The notes below the pieces were generated by a model, which saw nothing but the letters and a program-made list of their open reading frames with translations, ran no database searches and was not told the origin of the DNA. The translations under genes were made by a program, and so were the position numbers. Below are positions 63,546-64,000 of a stretch of 64,000 nt of DNA, in pieces; positions within the stretch are counted from its first letter, which is position 1; each line of letters begins with the position of its first letter. This DNA comes from Ceratotherium simum simum (lineage: Eukaryota; Chordata; Mammalia; Perissodactyla; Rhinocerotidae). The stretch is taken from positions 9,270,537 through 9,334,536 of the forward strand of contig NW_004454229.1 in the NCBI RefSeq assembly GCF_000283155.1, written 5' to 3'.

Positions 63546-64000
63546 CATGATTGCTTTTCTGCCTGACAAATCACCATCCTCCCCAGGCCCTTCTCCACTC
63601 CAACCATCTCCTTTCTCACTTCAGAAGACAGACATGTCCTCTCTCCTGCATTCCAACCAGCCGGAGGGACACCAGCGTACTCTGCTCTGCCTCTGCTACC
63701 CAGAGCTGTGCGGTTTACCCTTCTCTTCCAAAGCATTGAGATAATGATTTTTTTCAAATCACTTTGTTCCCAAATCACTTTCCTCATCCATAAACTGTGT
63801 TACTTTCTCCCCTTGTAATTATTCTACATTTTTGTACTTTGAACTACATTTACCATCTGCTAGCCCAATTACGCAAATGATCCAAATTCTTTTGAATCTG
63901 GTTAAACTGTTCGACAGGATTTGCTCGCTCTCCGCTTCTAAAATCCTCTGTGAACCTGGATGTGACACAGCAAGTCATAAATAGACGGCAGTGGGAAGGT
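63546..64000. other. Unassigned non-coding stretch
   Basis: Nothing recognised up to the window edge. Confidence 0.3.

Noticed and set aside
63290..63787. Longest open frame in the window (165 codons, minus strand)
   Set aside because: It crosses a MIR relic, has no domain, and has no start or splice context. It is explained by chance.

Overview
This window is nuclear DNA from a placental mammal, almost certainly a perissodactyl and most likely an equid. The main evidence is eight tRNA-derived SINEs of the ERE (equine repetitive element) type. They carry the GGGGCCGGCCC head, a tRNA-like A box and B box, and either the 'CTAGAAGGA...GGGGCTTTGGGGA' tail or the 'GATGTTAGCTCAGGGCCAATCTTCCTC' type tail. 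No primate, rodent, carnivore or ruminant SINE was recognised. The rest of the repeat landscape is ordinary for a eutherian: many MIR and L2 relics, several L1 fragments, MaLR/MLT1-type solo LTRs, and MER5A and other hAT-type miniature DNA transposons.

I find no intact protein-coding gene, no convincing exon and no standard RNA gene. The longest open frames (165, 151, 139 and 132 codons) are LINE remnants or look like chance frames. The only gene-derived sequence is a decayed processed pseudogene of NME4, the mitochondrial nucleoside diphosphate kinase, at about 22.5-23.0 kb on the + strand. The window therefore looks like a gene desert or the inside of a large intron.

Layout. 1-12 kb: unassigned AT-rich DNA, GA and TG/AG microsatellites, MIR and L2 relics, a MER5A, an L1 3' end and three minus-strand EREs, one of which splits a MIR. 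12.2 kb: a 100-N assembly gap. 12.3-22 kb: MIR and L2 relics with long unassigned stretches. 22.3-24.8 kb: the NME4 pseudogene, a hAT-type miniature element and a solo LTR-like element. 26.5-31.8 kb: the densest zone of young insertions, with three plus-strand EREs, a 5'-truncated L1 carrying a 19-bp target-site duplication, and a MaLR LTR. 35.5-41.8 kb: an unassigned LTR-like repeat, an L1 split by an ERE, a 0.7-kb L2 with reverse-transcriptase-region remnants, an L1 with an inverted 5' segment, and the best-preserved ERE1. 42-56 kb: mostly MIR and L2 with two MaLR-type LTRs. 56.4-62.6 kb: poor in recognisable repeats, with two stretches that read like conserved non-coding regulatory DNA. The last 1.5 kb holds another MLT1-type LTR and a MIR.

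I see no novel biological system. The observations worth following up are transposon archaeology (nesting, target-site duplications, chimeric SINE tails, a twin-priming L1 structure), the NME4 retrocopy, and a few candidate conserved elements that need a cross-species alignment. All family names were assigned by reading the sequence, without a database search, so edges of old repeats are approximate (tens of bases).
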